From the NCBI RefSeq assembly GCF_040544485.1, contig NZ_JBDZDV010000001.1, positions 682,001 through 746,000 of the forward strand: a DNA stretch of 64,000 nt, read 5' to 3'. Origin of the DNA: Lacicoccus halitifaciens (GTDB taxonomy: Bacteria > Bacillota > Bacilli > Staphylococcales > Salinicoccaceae). Positions 53,407-61,571 of the stretch are shown one piece after another (within the stretch, counting starts at the first letter, position 1; each line of letters opens with the position of its first letter). The notes beneath the pieces are model-generated. The model did not search any database, had not been told where the DNA came from, and was given only the letters and a program-made list of their open reading frames with translations. The position numbers and the translations under genes were made by a program.

Positions 53407-53838
53407 CTATAGATCAAAGTCGATTAAATCTTCTGCTATATCTTCAAAGTTCTCTTCAGTTTCCGTGTAGAAATCCGTCCACTCACCGGTATCCCAAATC
53501 TCTATGCGGTCAGACACACCGATTACGGTGCAGTCTTTTTCAAGCCCTGCATAACTGCGCAGGTTCTGGGGGATATTGATGCGCCCCTGCTTGTCCACTT
53601 CGACAAGCGCCGCACCGGAGAAGAACAGCCTCATGAACTTGCGGGCGTCACGTTTGGTGAGCGACAAATTCTGCATGCGCGCTTCAATGCGCGACCATTC
53701 TTCCTCGGTGTAACCGAAGAGGCATTTGTCCAGTCCACGGGTGATTATAAACCTGTCTGACAATTCACTGCGGAACTTGCTTGGAACGATCATCCGCCCT
53801 TTGGCATCAAGCTTATTGTTGTATTCTCCCATGAACAT
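53407..53838 (-). CDS. mraZ: Transcriptional regulator MraZ
   Basis: Controls the dcw operon by binding repeats at its own promoter. The 143-aa protein has two AbrB-like swapped-hairpin domains, each with the DxxGR motif: KLDAKGRMIVP near residue 11 and EVDKQGRINIP near residue 84. The ATG (MFMGEY) follows AGGTG by 8 nt and matches the family N-terminus; an upstream GTG is rejected. Confidence 0.95.
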   Translation of the reverse strand: MFMGEYNNKLDAKGRMIVPSKFRSELSDRFIITRGLDKCLFGYTEEEWSRIEARMQNLSLTKRDARKFMRLFFSGAALVEVDKQGRINIPQNLRSYAGLEKDCTVIGVSDRIEIWDTGEWTDFYTETEENFEDIAEDLIDFDL

Positions 53839-53866
53839 GGCCTTCACCTGCCTCTATTTATAAATT

Positions 53867-53899
53867 ACCACATTCCACCACATTTCACCACAAATTATA
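53867..53899 (-). promoter_or_regulatory. MraZ-type operator and promoter of the dcw cluster
   Basis: Three copies of (A/T)TGTGGT repeat at exactly 10-bp intervals on the minus strand (plus-strand starts 53867, 53877, 53887), directly beside a TATAAT (53894-53899). MraZ binds short direct repeats with about one helical turn of spacing, so this is very likely its operator. Confidence 0.75.
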
Positions 53900-53928
53900 A
53901 AAATTCAGTATTATATTTTATGCAAAAT

Positions 53929-53961
53929 AAAAAAGCGGCTCTCCGCAACCGGAAAACCGCT
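53929..53961 (-). terminator. Terminator after bshC
   Basis: A 12-bp stem (53934-53945 with 53950-53961, some G-U pairs) and 4-nt loop, then TTTTTTATTTT on the minus strand. It insulates the dcw promoter from bshC. Confidence 0.8.
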
Positions 53962-53977
53962 CTTTTAAAGCCTGATA

Positions 53978-55564
53978 TTATGGTGTTTTAATGATGACAA
54001 GGTCCGTTGTGTATGAAAGTGGGGGGAATTCCCTGAAATCCGTCATATACTGCCACGGGTGGTAAATCCGTTCATGCAGCGCCCCGTCCGGCAGCAGCCT
54101 TTCCTGGAGTTCCCTCACATCGCCGAGCTCTTTTCTCCTGTGGCGCTTCACTTCCGTCCTATATCTCCGCTCCAGGTAGTCCAGCTGCTTGATATGGTGC
54201 TTGAAGTTCGCCTCCACGATATCTGTCATGAATTCCTGTGAATTCAGCTCATGGAGCTCACGGTAGTGCTTTTCGGCACTTTCCGTAATTTCATGGATCT
54301 TATCGATGAATCCGGCGTTTAGATCATCCTGCACCATCGACGCTTTATACTCCTCTGCCTGTTCATGGAAGTCCGGATTGAATGTCAGCCCATACTTCCG
54401 GAGCATCTTATCAAGACGCGGCGGGAGGTAGCCGAACTCCATCCGCTTCAGGACGATCGGCATGCCGACGCCCATCACTTCGAACACTTCATGCAGCTCG
54501 CCCCAGTATTTCACTTCGGCATTCCCGCCGAGGAATACGAGCGTGTTGAAAAGCATCTCCTGCATCAGCGGCCGGGTGACCACATTATTGCTGAAGACTT
54601 GAGGTGATGCCTCAAGCAGATCCAGGAGCTCCTCCTTCGTATAGCGTTCATCGCCCGCTGTGAAATGTCCGTCCGTACAGGAGAGGAGCGTGCGTGACAT
54701 ATCCGCTCCGATGAACAGGTGCACGTTCGTATCCGTCCGGATGACCGGTGATGTGCCGAATTCCTCATTGATTTTTTTCTGGCCGCGCATGAAAGCCTCG
54801 TGGATTTCTTCGTGGGATTCAATCATACGACGGAACAGCCCCTTTTCTAATTCCCGCACTTCGGACAGATGGCTGTTGAAGATCAGCACGCCTTCATCTT
54901 TGAAGACGTCATGGACGAGCGCGTGGAACAGCTCCGTCCAGTAGGCGTACCGGTCGATCATCGATTCGATCCTGTTCCTTAAGGCGAGCAGGTCTTCACG
55001 GTCGCCGCAGAGCTCCATGATTTTAAATAAAGTCTCTTTCATGACTTTCTTATCATATTCATAAAAGCCGATGCTCATATTGATGCGCAGATTCGGCTTA
55101 TAGGTGATTTTCCGGCGTTTCCTGTGCATGCTGTCGTAGACGAATGTATGATTGATCTCCTCGTAATCATGGTCTTCGCCTGCAACCCAGAACACGGGTA
55201 CGGCATCATAATCATACTTCTCCTTCATATCCTTCTTGACGATGATGATGGACATGATCTTATGGATGATGTAGGCGGGACTCATGAAGAGCCCCGCCTG
55301 CTGGCCGCCCGTTATGACGCGCCGGCCGTCCGCAAGCCGCTTCAGATTCTCTTCCTGTGCTTCGGACAGCCCGAACTTCTCCATGTCATTCCGTATGATG
55401 TCTGCAAGCGCCCCGGTATGCGGATGCACCGGACGGCTGAGCACCTCTTTGACGCTTTCATCATTGAATGAAAGATTTTGATAGTATTTGAGTATATTCT
55501 CTTCCTGCTGATTGAATTTATCGATGAAATCATCTTTAGAGAAATTCATACATTCGATTTCCAT
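53978..55564 (-). CDS. bshC: Bacillithiol biosynthesis cysteine-adding enzyme
   Basis: Adds cysteine to glucosamine-malate, the last step of bacillithiol synthesis. The 528-aa protein is near the family length. It has the N-terminal GGQQAGLFMSPAYIIHK segment near residue 90 and PVFWVAGEDHDYEEINH near residue 124, the Rossmann-like core of BshC, followed by a coiled-coil region at about 405-500. The ribosome site is AAAGGAG. Its position upstream of mraZ is common in Bacillales. Confidence 0.93.
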   Translation of the reverse strand: MEIECMNFSKDDFIDKFNQQEENILKYYQNLSFNDESVKEVLSRPVHPHTGALADIIRNDMEKFGLSEAQEENLKRLADGRRVITGGQQAGLFMSPAYIIHKIMSIIIVKKDMKEKYDYDAVPVFWVAGEDHDYEEINHTFVYDSMHRKRRKITYKPNLRINMSIGFYEYDKKVMKETLFKIMELCGDREDLLALRNRIESMIDRYAYWTELFHALVHDVFKDEGVLIFNSHLSEVRELEKGLFRRMIESHEEIHEAFMRGQKKINEEFGTSPVIRTDTNVHLFIGADMSRTLLSCTDGHFTAGDERYTKEELLDLLEASPQVFSNNVVTRPLMQEMLFNTLVFLGGNAEVKYWGELHEVFEVMGVGMPIVLKRMEFGYLPPRLDKMLRKYGLTFNPDFHEQAEEYKASMVQDDLNAGFIDKIHEITESAEKHYRELHELNSQEFMTDIVEANFKHHIKQLDYLERRYRTEVKRHRRKELGDVRELQERLLPDGALHERIYHPWQYMTDFREFPPLSYTTDLVIIKTP

Positions 55565-55626
55565 GATTCTTCTCCTTTGTGACGGTGATTAATTAAGATT
55601 ATAGTTTTTTTCATTTTATAAAACAA

Positions 55627-55654
55627 TTGAACTGTTTACCGGATATATTATAAT
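55627..55654 (+). promoter_or_regulatory. Promoter of the GNAT gene
   Basis: TTGAAC (55627-55632), a 16-bp spacer and TATAAT (55649-55654), followed by AAAGGAG and the ATG. Confidence 0.7.
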
Positions 55655-55675
55655 GGACGAAAGGAGCGAATATTC

Positions 55676-56143
55676 ATGTCTGAAATCAAGCGATTACCAA
55701 TCAACTACAAAACAGCTGAAGAATTCAAGAAATTCCGGGAGTACGGCGCCCAGGAACTGCAGATGCAGGAGGAACTGGAAGGCAATATGATCGACGCGGA
55801 TACCGATTCGCCGTTCTACGGCATCTATGTCGGGGAAAACCTCGCAGCCCGCATGTGCCTTTTCAAAAAGGAGGACACCGACCAGCCGATCTTCGAACCG
55901 CCCCATGACTACCTTGTCATATGGAAGCTTGAAGTGCTGGAGAAGTACCGCGGCCGGGGATTCGGCACAGCATTAATCGATTATGTAAAAAAGCAGGGTA
56001 TGCCGATCAAGGCAATCAGCCGTCAAAACGCCAGGAGCTTCTTTGAAAAACACGGCTTTGAAACTTTGAAATATGATATTGAGCGTGATCTTGCAGATGA
56101 TGCCCTGATCTGGTATCCGGAAGGTTACTCTTTAAAACAATAA
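55676..56143 (+). CDS. GNAT family N-acetyltransferase
   Basis: A 155-aa acetyltransferase. The acetyl-CoA loop (R/Q-x-x-G-x-G/A) is visible as KYRGRGFGTAL near residue 104, preceded by the strand VIWKLEVLEK. A GNAT gene in this position beside bshC and rpmF is conserved in staphylococci (YlbP-type). The substrate is unknown. It is convergent with rpmF through a shared terminator. Confidence 0.85.
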   Translation: MSEIKRLPINYKTAEEFKKFREYGAQELQMQEELEGNMIDADTDSPFYGIYVGENLAARMCLFKKEDTDQPIFEPPHDYLVIWKLEVLEKYRGRGFGTALIDYVKKQGMPIKAISRQNARSFFEKHGFETLKYDIERDLADDALIWYPEGYSLKQ

Positions 56144-56171
56144 AAAAGATGAGCTTCCGCTCATCTTTTTT
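56142..56171. terminator. Bidirectional terminator between the GNAT gene and rpmF
   Basis: A 13-bp stem AAAAAAGATGAGC (56142-56154) and GCTCATCTTTTTT (56159-56171) with loop TTCC. A and T runs on both sides let it serve both genes; it touches the rpmF stop codon. Confidence 0.88.
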
Positions 56172-56343
56172 ATTTATTGACGACTTCTTCACCTTTGTAG
56201 CTTCCGCATTCTTTACATACACGGTGTGAAAGTTTCATCTCACCGCAGTTTGAACATTCGACCATTCCAGGCACCGAAAGTTTGATATGCGTACGGCGTT
56301 TATTTTTACGGCTTTTAGACGTTCTTCTTTTAGGTACTGCCAT
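56170..56343 (-). CDS. rpmF: 50S ribosomal protein L32
   Basis: A 57-aa protein beginning MAVPKRRTSKSRKNKRRTH. It has a zinc ribbon of two CxxC pairs, CSNC at 30-33 and CKEC at 43-46, so this is the zinc-binding form. It sits 2 nt past the yceD gene, the standard pairing. The sequence was translated directly from the minus strand. Confidence 0.95.
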   Translation of the reverse strand: MAVPKRRTSKSRKNKRRTHIKLSVPGMVECSNCGEMKLSHRVCKECGSYKGEEVVNK

Positions 56344-56345
56344 GA

Positions 56346-56864
56346 TTAATCCTCCTTTTCTTCGTCACTATCGAGTAGCGCTTTTAGTTTTTCAAGCCTC
56401 GGGTCGACCTTCTCCACGTCTTCGCGGAGATAATCATCTTCCTCGATGACCATCCAGTCTTTCCCGCCTGCGGCAAGCGCTTCGCTTTCCGTATAGGCGT
56501 TTGGAAGGTTGACTATGATGAGCTCCCTGATCACAGGTTCCAAATCCAGCGTGTGGATGACGGGATGGACATTTTCATCCAGATCATCCGTCTCCTCAAC
56601 CGTCTCATCGAATATTTCCATCGACTCGACGCTGACCGGGACTTGAATATCTTCAGATGTTCGACTGTCGAGCATGGTGATGACCGAATCAATGTGCATC
56701 TGTACGTGGAATTGATCGCTCCGTACAAATATCTCGCCGTTGACTTTAGTCGAATCGACAGAGACGATATCCCTGCGGTCCGTCAAATCGTCAAGTTTGA
56801 GTTCACCATCGAATTCAATCACTTCATCACTGAATTTTCTTAATTGTGATAGCGTCCATTTCAT
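56346..56864 (-). CDS. yceD: DUF177 / YceD family protein
   Basis: A 172-aa acidic protein with the DUF177 pattern (paired with rpmF in nearly all bacteria), ending in a strongly acidic tail. It has been linked to 23S rRNA or 50S maturation in plants and bacteria, but the mechanism is unclear. The usual conserved cysteines of the family are not seen. The ATG (MKWTLSQL) lies 6 nt past GAGGTG; a GTG three codons earlier overlaps that site. Confidence 0.85.
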   Translation of the reverse strand: MKWTLSQLRKFSDEVIEFDGELKLDDLTDRRDIVSVDSTKVNGEIFVRSDQFHVQMHIDSVITMLDSRTSEDIQVPVSVESMEIFDETVEETDDLDENVHPVIHTLDLEPVIRELIIVNLPNAYTESEALAAGGKDWMVIEEDDYLREDVEKVDPRLEKLKALLDSDEEKED

Positions 56865-56893
56865 ACTCTTCACCTCTTATGAGCACAAAAAAT

Positions 56894-56922
56894 ATTGTAC
56901 ATTTTATAGGGGGGCATGTCAA
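56894..56922 (-). promoter_or_regulatory. Promoter of yceD-rpmF
   Basis: On the minus strand TTGACA (56917-56922), exactly 17 bp, TACAAT (56894-56899). This is one of the best sigma-A matches in the window. Confidence 0.8.
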
Positions 56923-56975
56923 GTTATTTTCTTAACGTAATATTTGGTACAATACATTTTAAAGGGGGGATGGAC

Positions 56976-58121
56976 ATGCGCGTCACATCTTTGATCACCG
57001 AATACAATCCGTTCCACAATGGACATATTTACCACATAAATGAAAGCCGCAAAGTGACAGATGCCGACATCGTCATCGCGGTCATGAGCGGAAACTTCAC
57101 ACAGCGCGGTGAAGCGGCCGTCATCGATAAATTCATCCGCACAAAATATGCACTGGAACACGTCGATCTTGTCGCCGAACTGCCGCTGAAGTCCGCCATC
57201 AGCTTTGCTGATGATTTTGCACTCGGCGGCGTGCATACGGCAGGCCTTTTGAAGTCCACGCATCTCGTCTTCGGCAGCGAGTCCGGCGACATCGATGCCT
57301 TAAGGCGGCTCCATGCCGATATGGAAGGCACGCTCGATAAAGACCGGCTCTCCATGCTCATCAGGCAGGGATACAGCCATCCACGCGCCATGGAGGCGAT
57401 GACCGGCAACCCTGACGTCAGCGGCTCGAACAACATCCTCGGCCTCGGCTACCTGAAGGCACTTAAGGCACTCAAAAGCCCCATCATTCCGCTTACCATA
57501 AAAAGGCAGAGCAACCGCTACAACGACCCTGCCCTGTCGGCCGGAGCCTTCTCAAGTGCCACCAGCCTCCGCAACAGCATCATGGCCGGTGAGGGTGAAG
57601 ACGCGAAGCGGTTCATGCCCCCCGGCCTCGTGGATGATATCCTCGCAGCCGGGCCCGTCGGCAATGAACGGTTCTTCAAATCTTTGAAGCTGATCATCAC
57701 CCATAAGACGCCTGAAGAGCTCAGGGAGGTCTACATGATGACCGAAGGCCTCGAACACCGCCTGAAAGCGATGATACGCGAAGCAGGAGACTACAATGAG
57801 TACATGCACCGTATAAAGACCAAGCGCTACACATGGACGCGCCTGAACCGCCTGATGACATGCATCCTTTTGAACATCAGATGGCGCGATATGGAGAACT
57901 GGGATGTAAGGGACGTCAAAGCCGTCCGCATCCTCGGCATGAATTCAAAAGGCCGCGAATATTTGAGCACACTCAAGGGCGGGGACACGGAAATCATCAC
58001 CAACGTCAATAAGAAGAATGCCCATCATCTCACAGATGAAATCATGGCGACCGACATCTACAACATCGCGGCCGCCACCGGCCGCAATGACTTCAATACC
58101 CCCGTCATCATCACCCGCTGA
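56976..58121 (+). CDS. tmcAL: tRNA(Met) cytidine acetate ligase
   Basis: Acetylates the wobble cytidine of elongator tRNA-Met using acetate and ATP (YlbM family). The 381-aa protein has a nucleotidyltransferase domain with HNGH at residues 14-17 (ITEYNPFHNGHIYH), the SGNFTQRGE segment near residue 40, and GSESGDIDAL near residue 100. The ATG (MRVTS) sits behind AAAGGGGGG; upstream starts precede that site. A TGG-TACAAT extended -10 lies just upstream. It overlaps coaD tail to tail by 11 bp. Confidence 0.92.
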   Translation: MRVTSLITEYNPFHNGHIYHINESRKVTDADIVIAVMSGNFTQRGEAAVIDKFIRTKYALEHVDLVAELPLKSAISFADDFALGGVHTAGLLKSTHLVFGSESGDIDALRRLHADMEGTLDKDRLSMLIRQGYSHPRAMEAMTGNPDVSGSNNILGLGYLKALKALKSPIIPLTIKRQSNRYNDPALSAGAFSSATSLRNSIMAGEGEDAKRFMPPGLVDDILAAGPVGNERFFKSLKLIITHKTPEELREVYMMTEGLEHRLKAMIREAGDYNEYMHRIKTKRYTWTRLNRLMTCILLNIRWRDMENWDVRDVKAVRILGMNSKGREYLSTLKGGDTEIITNVNKKNAHHLTDEIMATDIYNIAAATGRNDFNTPVIITR

Positions 58122-58593
58122 ATTTCCCTTCAAGCAGATTCGCAATATACGGCGGCACCACATCTTCTATCTTGCCGCCGTACTTTGCCACTTCCTTCAC
58201 GATGGATGACGATATGAATGAATAATTGTTGTTGGTCATCATATAAATCGTTTCGATGTCACTGTCGAGCTTCCTGTTCATGCTCGTCAGCTGCATCTCG
58301 TATTCAAAATCGCTGACTGCACGGAGCCCTCTCACAATCGCCCTCGCGCCCACCTGATGGCAGAAGTCGATCAGCAGTCCGTTGAATTGCCGGACTTCCA
58401 CATTTTCAAGATGCTTCGTCACCTCCTCGATCATGTCCACCCTTTCCTGCGGGGTGAAGAGCCCTTCCTTGGAAGAGTTTTTCAATACTGAAATATATAC
58501 TTTATCAAAAACCTTGCTTGCCCTCTCGATTATGTCCAGATGGCCGTACGTGATCGGATCGAAACTGCCCGGACACACTGCTACTCTTGTCAT
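58111..58593 (-). CDS. coaD: Phosphopantetheine adenylyltransferase
   Basis: Fourth step of CoA synthesis: adenylates 4'-phosphopantetheine. The 160-aa protein has GSFDPITYGHLDII with His18 of the TxGH motif near the start, RGLRAVSDFEYE near residue 90 and ISSSIVKEVAKYGG near residue 128. It follows rsmD by 5 nt, the usual pair. There is no room for a terminator between it and tmcAL. Confidence 0.95.
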   Translation of the reverse strand: MTRVAVCPGSFDPITYGHLDIIERASKVFDKVYISVLKNSSKEGLFTPQERVDMIEEVTKHLENVEVRQFNGLLIDFCHQVGARAIVRGLRAVSDFEYEMQLTSMNRKLDSDIETIYMMTNNNYSFISSSIVKEVAKYGGKIEDVVPPYIANLLEGKFSG

Positions 58594-58598
58594 GGAAA

Positions 58599-59138
58599 TT
58601 ACCCCTCATAATCTTTCAAGATAGTTACTTTAACTGTACCATAGATGACCTCGCGTATATTTTCAAAGCCGGCGTGTTCGAACTGCTCATCCCTGCCGGT
58701 TTCGACGACGATCCTGCCATCCGCGTTCAGGAGCCCCGCTTCCTTTATTTCCGAAAGTGCGTGTGTGATGATGTTTTTCCGGTACGGCGGGTCGAGGAAG
58801 ATCAGATTGAAGGACCTCCCCCTTTTCGCGAGCGCCTTCAGGGCACGCCGGTAATCGTTCCGGTATATCTCAATCTCCTCTTCGATGCCCTCTGTGTTTT
58901 GCTTCAGGATTTTCACGGCATCCTTCGCACCATCTATGAAGATGCATGAATCCGCACCGCGGGAGATCGCCTCCATTCCGAGGGCCCCGGTCCCTGCAAA
59001 CAGGTCCAGCACATCCCCCTCTACCGGCCCCAGTATATTGAAGATGTTCTCCCTCACTTTATCCGTCGTCGGACGCGTGTCATTATGGGACAGCGTATGG
59101 ATTTTCCTGCCTTTGTAACTGCCGCTGATCACTCTCAT
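58599..59138 (-). CDS. rsmD: 16S rRNA guanine-966 N2-methyltransferase
   Basis: Methylates G966 of 16S rRNA. The 179-aa protein has the start MRVISGSYKGRKIHTL, the SAM motif DLFAGTGALGMEAISRGA near residue 44 and the catalytic NLIFLDPPYRK near residue 116. The ATG at 59136-59138 lies 6 nt past GAGG; an upstream frame extension is not conserved. Confidence 0.94.
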   Translation of the reverse strand: MRVISGSYKGRKIHTLSHNDTRPTTDKVRENIFNILGPVEGDVLDLFAGTGALGMEAISRGADSCIFIDGAKDAVKILKQNTEGIEEEIEIYRNDYRRALKALAKRGRSFNLIFLDPPYRKNIITHALSEIKEAGLLNADGRIVVETGRDEQFEHAGFENIREVIYGTVKVTILKDYEG

Positions 59139-59200
59139 ATAAAACCTCTTTTCATTTTCCGTCGATATGCGATAAGATAAGTACCAGGAGTTGATGTTCA

Positions 59201-59572
59201 ATGCAGAAATTCATCCAGATCGGTGACGGTTACGGGGATATCTTCGAAATGGAAGCACTCATCCAATATAACCATCAGCGCATCAAATCAGGAATCTACC
59301 TGCACACGGAAGGCAGGCCTTCCACATTCGTACTTGTCATGGCCCCGGTGCGCGGAAACTTCCAGGCACTCTATACGATCTTCCAGGGGATACCGATGAC
59401 AAGCAAAAATAAACAAAAATATAAAATCATCAATGAGAATCTCGAAAAATTCGATATCGCCAAAGTCGAGATGACCACACGGGCCCCTGATGATTTTTAT
59501 GAACGGGAACAGTACTTCCAGTATATGCTCGGCGTGCTCAGGCTCAATAACCTCATCCCGCCGCTGACCTAG
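59201..59572 (+). CDS. Conserved small protein of the rsmD-ylbG neighbourhood (DUF7147-like)
   Basis: A 123-aa soluble protein with no membrane segment and no motif I can tie to a reaction. I recall a similar small gene beside rsmD in Bacillales, now placed in a domain of unknown function (DUF7147) and sometimes mislabelled methylthioribose kinase; it is far too short for that. AGGAG lies 10 nt before the ATG. It overlaps ylbG tail to tail by 4 bp. Confidence 0.6.
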   Translation: MQKFIQIGDGYGDIFEMEALIQYNHQRIKSGIYLHTEGRPSTFVLVMAPVRGNFQALYTIFQGIPMTSKNKQKYKIINENLEKFDIAKVEMTTRAPDDFYEREQYFQYMLGVLRLNNLIPPLT

Positions 59573-59832
59573 ATGACCCTGTAATCCCTGGCTTCATGAT
59601 TCTCCCGGCTGTATTCCCTTTTGATGTTCGGGTACTGCGAGACGATGACCTCAGAGACATACTTGAGTTTCTCCAGCTCTTTAATTGTTTGAGAAACATC
59701 TGATTCGTCAATATATAGTAGTAAGTACTTCTTATCTTTATTTACATAAATCAGATGGCCATAACGTTTTAATTGTCGTATGAATTTATTTTGTTTAAAA
59801 TAAATATAAATACCGATCCGTTTCTTCAACAT
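59569..59832 (-). CDS. ylbG: YlbG family protein (DUF2129)
   Basis: An 87-aa protein with the YlbG pattern: KRIGIYIYFKQNKFIRQLKRYG at the start, split here as an N-terminal strand and basic helix, then the KYLLLYID strand. Function is unknown. The ATG (MLKKR) lies 7 nt past GGTGG; a nearer upstream ATG is too close to it. The gene is noticeably more AT-rich than its neighbours. A TGG-TATGAT extended -10 lies about 55 bp upstream. Confidence 0.8.
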   Translation of the reverse strand: MLKKRIGIYIYFKQNKFIRQLKRYGHLIYVNKDKKYLLLYIDESDVSQTIKELEKLKYVSEVIVSQYPNIKREYSRENHEARDYRVI

Positions 59833-59941
59833 GTTCATACCACCCATCTGTTTATAGTTTGTATATAAAGATATCATACCATTTCAGGCGCAATTTTTTA
59901 ACAGTGTCATTCAAGAATCAGTTATTGGAGGAAATTTAAAA

Positions 59942-60862
59942 ATGAGAAAATGTATTAAGACTTTACTCACGGCAGCAGGTCTCACCGGCGGGATCCTCGG
60001 CGGGCTGTGGCTCGGCACGAAACTGACGACCGAGACGGAAGTCAGGCATATCAAACCTTACTTCAAGAGACGCTCGCCCTACATCTTCGCCCACCGCGGC
60101 GGCATGGGCCTTGCACCCGAGCATACGAAGCTCGCTTTCGATAAAGCGGCCGAATTCAACGTCGAAGGATTTGAAATCGATGTACGCCTGACGAAGGATG
60201 AGGAAATCGTCGTAATCCATGATGCGTATGTGGACCGCACTTCGGACGGCGCGGGACGCGTCAGCAACCTCACACTTGATGAACTGAAGGCACTCGATTT
60301 CGGCCACCACTTCAGGGATGTCGTAGGCAATACACCTTTCAGGGGCCACCCGGACGCCAAAGTGCTCACCTTAAGGGAGCTTCTGGAAAATTATCCGGAT
60401 AAACTGATCAACATCGAAATCAAGGACAGACCCGAAACTTACGAGGGCAGCCTGATGCCGACGGTCCTCTACCGTCTGATCAAGGAACTCGGCGTGGAGG
60501 ACAGGGTGCTTGTGACCAGTTTCCATGATGCGCAGATCAACAGGTTCAGACTGTATTCGGGTGATGAAATCGCGCTCGGCGCAGGCGAGGACCAGGTGAA
60601 GCGGGCCTACTTCTGCTACAAATCCGGATTCAGGCATCTGTACCAGCCGGAAGCCGATACTTTCCAGATCCCATACAACGTGAAAGGCTACCCGCTCGAT
60701 GATGAGAAATTCATCGCCTTCCTGCAGAACCTGAACGTCGCAGTCGGCTACTGGGTCGTCAACGATATGGACAAGATGGATGAGCTGATCCAAAAAGGTG
60801 CACACACGATTGTGACAGACTTCCCGGATATCAGCCATCACCTGATGAAACAGAGATATTAA
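59942..60862 (+). CDS. Glycerophosphodiester phosphodiesterase, membrane-anchored
   Basis: A 306-aa GDPD-family protein with an uncleaved-looking N-terminal hydrophobic segment (about 8-26), so the enzyme is probably outside or anchored. Catalytic residues are visible: His51-Arg52 (AHRGG), Glu60, Glu78 and Asp80 (FEIDVRLT), and His93 (VIHD). It would split glycerophosphodiesters to glycerol-3-phosphate and an alcohol, for phospholipid or teichoic acid turnover. The substrate is not known. The ribosome site is GGAGG. Confidence 0.88.
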   Translation: MRKCIKTLLTAAGLTGGILGGLWLGTKLTTETEVRHIKPYFKRRSPYIFAHRGGMGLAPEHTKLAFDKAAEFNVEGFEIDVRLTKDEEIVVIHDAYVDRTSDGAGRVSNLTLDELKALDFGHHFRDVVGNTPFRGHPDAKVLTLRELLENYPDKLINIEIKDRPETYEGSLMPTVLYRLIKELGVEDRVLVTSFHDAQINRFRLYSGDEIALGAGEDQVKRAYFCYKSGFRHLYQPEADTFQIPYNVKGYPLDDEKFIAFLQNLNVAVGYWVVNDMDKMDELIQKGAHTIVTDFPDISHHLMKQRY

Positions 60863-60868
60863 TAAATA

Positions 60869-60894
60869 AACCCCTTCCTTTGAAGGGGTTTTTA
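60869..60894 (+). terminator. Terminator after the phosphodiesterase gene
   Basis: A 9-bp stem AACCCCTTC (60869-60877) and GAAGGGGTT (60882-60890) with a T run, 6 nt past the stop. Confidence 0.85.
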
Positions 60895-60960
60895 TTATGT
60901 ATGGAGTGGCTTCACTGCTTACTCAGTGTCATAAACCCTGATGAATGAGCATCCCTATAT

Positions 60961-60988
60961 AAAAAACGGCCACCTATCAAAGGTGGCC
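60961..60988 (-). terminator. Terminator after ylbF
   Basis: Stem GGCCACC (60968-60974) with GGTGGCC (60982-60988), loop of 7, then TTTTTT on the minus strand. Confidence 0.82.
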
Positions 60989-61008
60989 GGTAATGCATGT
61001 GGATGATA

Positions 61009-61446
61009 TCAGCTGGCACATGAACAGCCGCCCCCGGTCGAACAACCGCCGGAGGATTCTTTCGTGAAGAATGGATTGTCGCTGACAATATTGACATTCT
61101 CGCTTATATCTTCGCTCATATGGAACAATACTTCATCGAGCAGTGCCTGGAGCTGGTACTCGGCCCGCCTGTACTCCATAACGACCGGATGTAAATCTAA
61201 TTTCTTTTTATACTGATTGACTTCCCTTCTCTTTGTGGTGAAGTCAGGATGATATTTGCCGAAGCGCTGGACTTCCTCGAAGTCCTCTTTCAGTCTTTTG
61301 AACTCTGAAACGATTTCCAGAACTTCGGAATCATTATTCATAAGATAATTATATTTACAGTAGCGCTTGAATTCCTCTGTTTGGGTAATCATGTGGTTCA
61401 GGTGGTCGAGTTGATCAAGTATCGTCAAATCCTGCAGTGTATTCAT
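61009..61446 (-). CDS. ylbF: YlbF/RicF family regulator of RNA processing
   Basis: A 145-aa helical protein of the YlbF/YmcA family. In Bacillus, YlbF, YmcA and YaaT form an iron-sulfur Ric complex that guides RNase Y cleavage. The C-terminus here is GGCSTGGGCSCAS, three cysteines that fit a cluster-binding tail. The ATG (MNTLQDL) lies 7 nt past AGAGG. It is expected near ylbG and coaD. Confidence 0.88.
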   Translation of the reverse strand: MNTLQDLTILDQLDHLNHMITQTEEFKRYCKYNYLMNNDSEVLEIVSEFKRLKEDFEEVQRFGKYHPDFTTKRREVNQYKKKLDLHPVVMEYRRAEYQLQALLDEVLFHMSEDISENVNIVSDNPFFTKESSGGCSTGGGCSCAS

Positions 61447-61507
61447 AAAATCACCTCTCAATTTATAGTATCAGACTTCATTATTCATTGCGAGAGTGAA
61501 ATTCTAT

Positions 61508-61536
61508 TTGCAACTATTTAGTATATAGATTAAAAT
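61508..61536 (+). promoter_or_regulatory. Promoter of the YugN-like gene
   Basis: TTGCAA (61508-61513), exactly 17 bp, TAAAAT (61531-61536), about 35 bp before the ATG. Confidence 0.65.
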
Positions 61537-61571
61537 TGAATTATTGTTATTAATGCTAGGGAGGAAATTTC

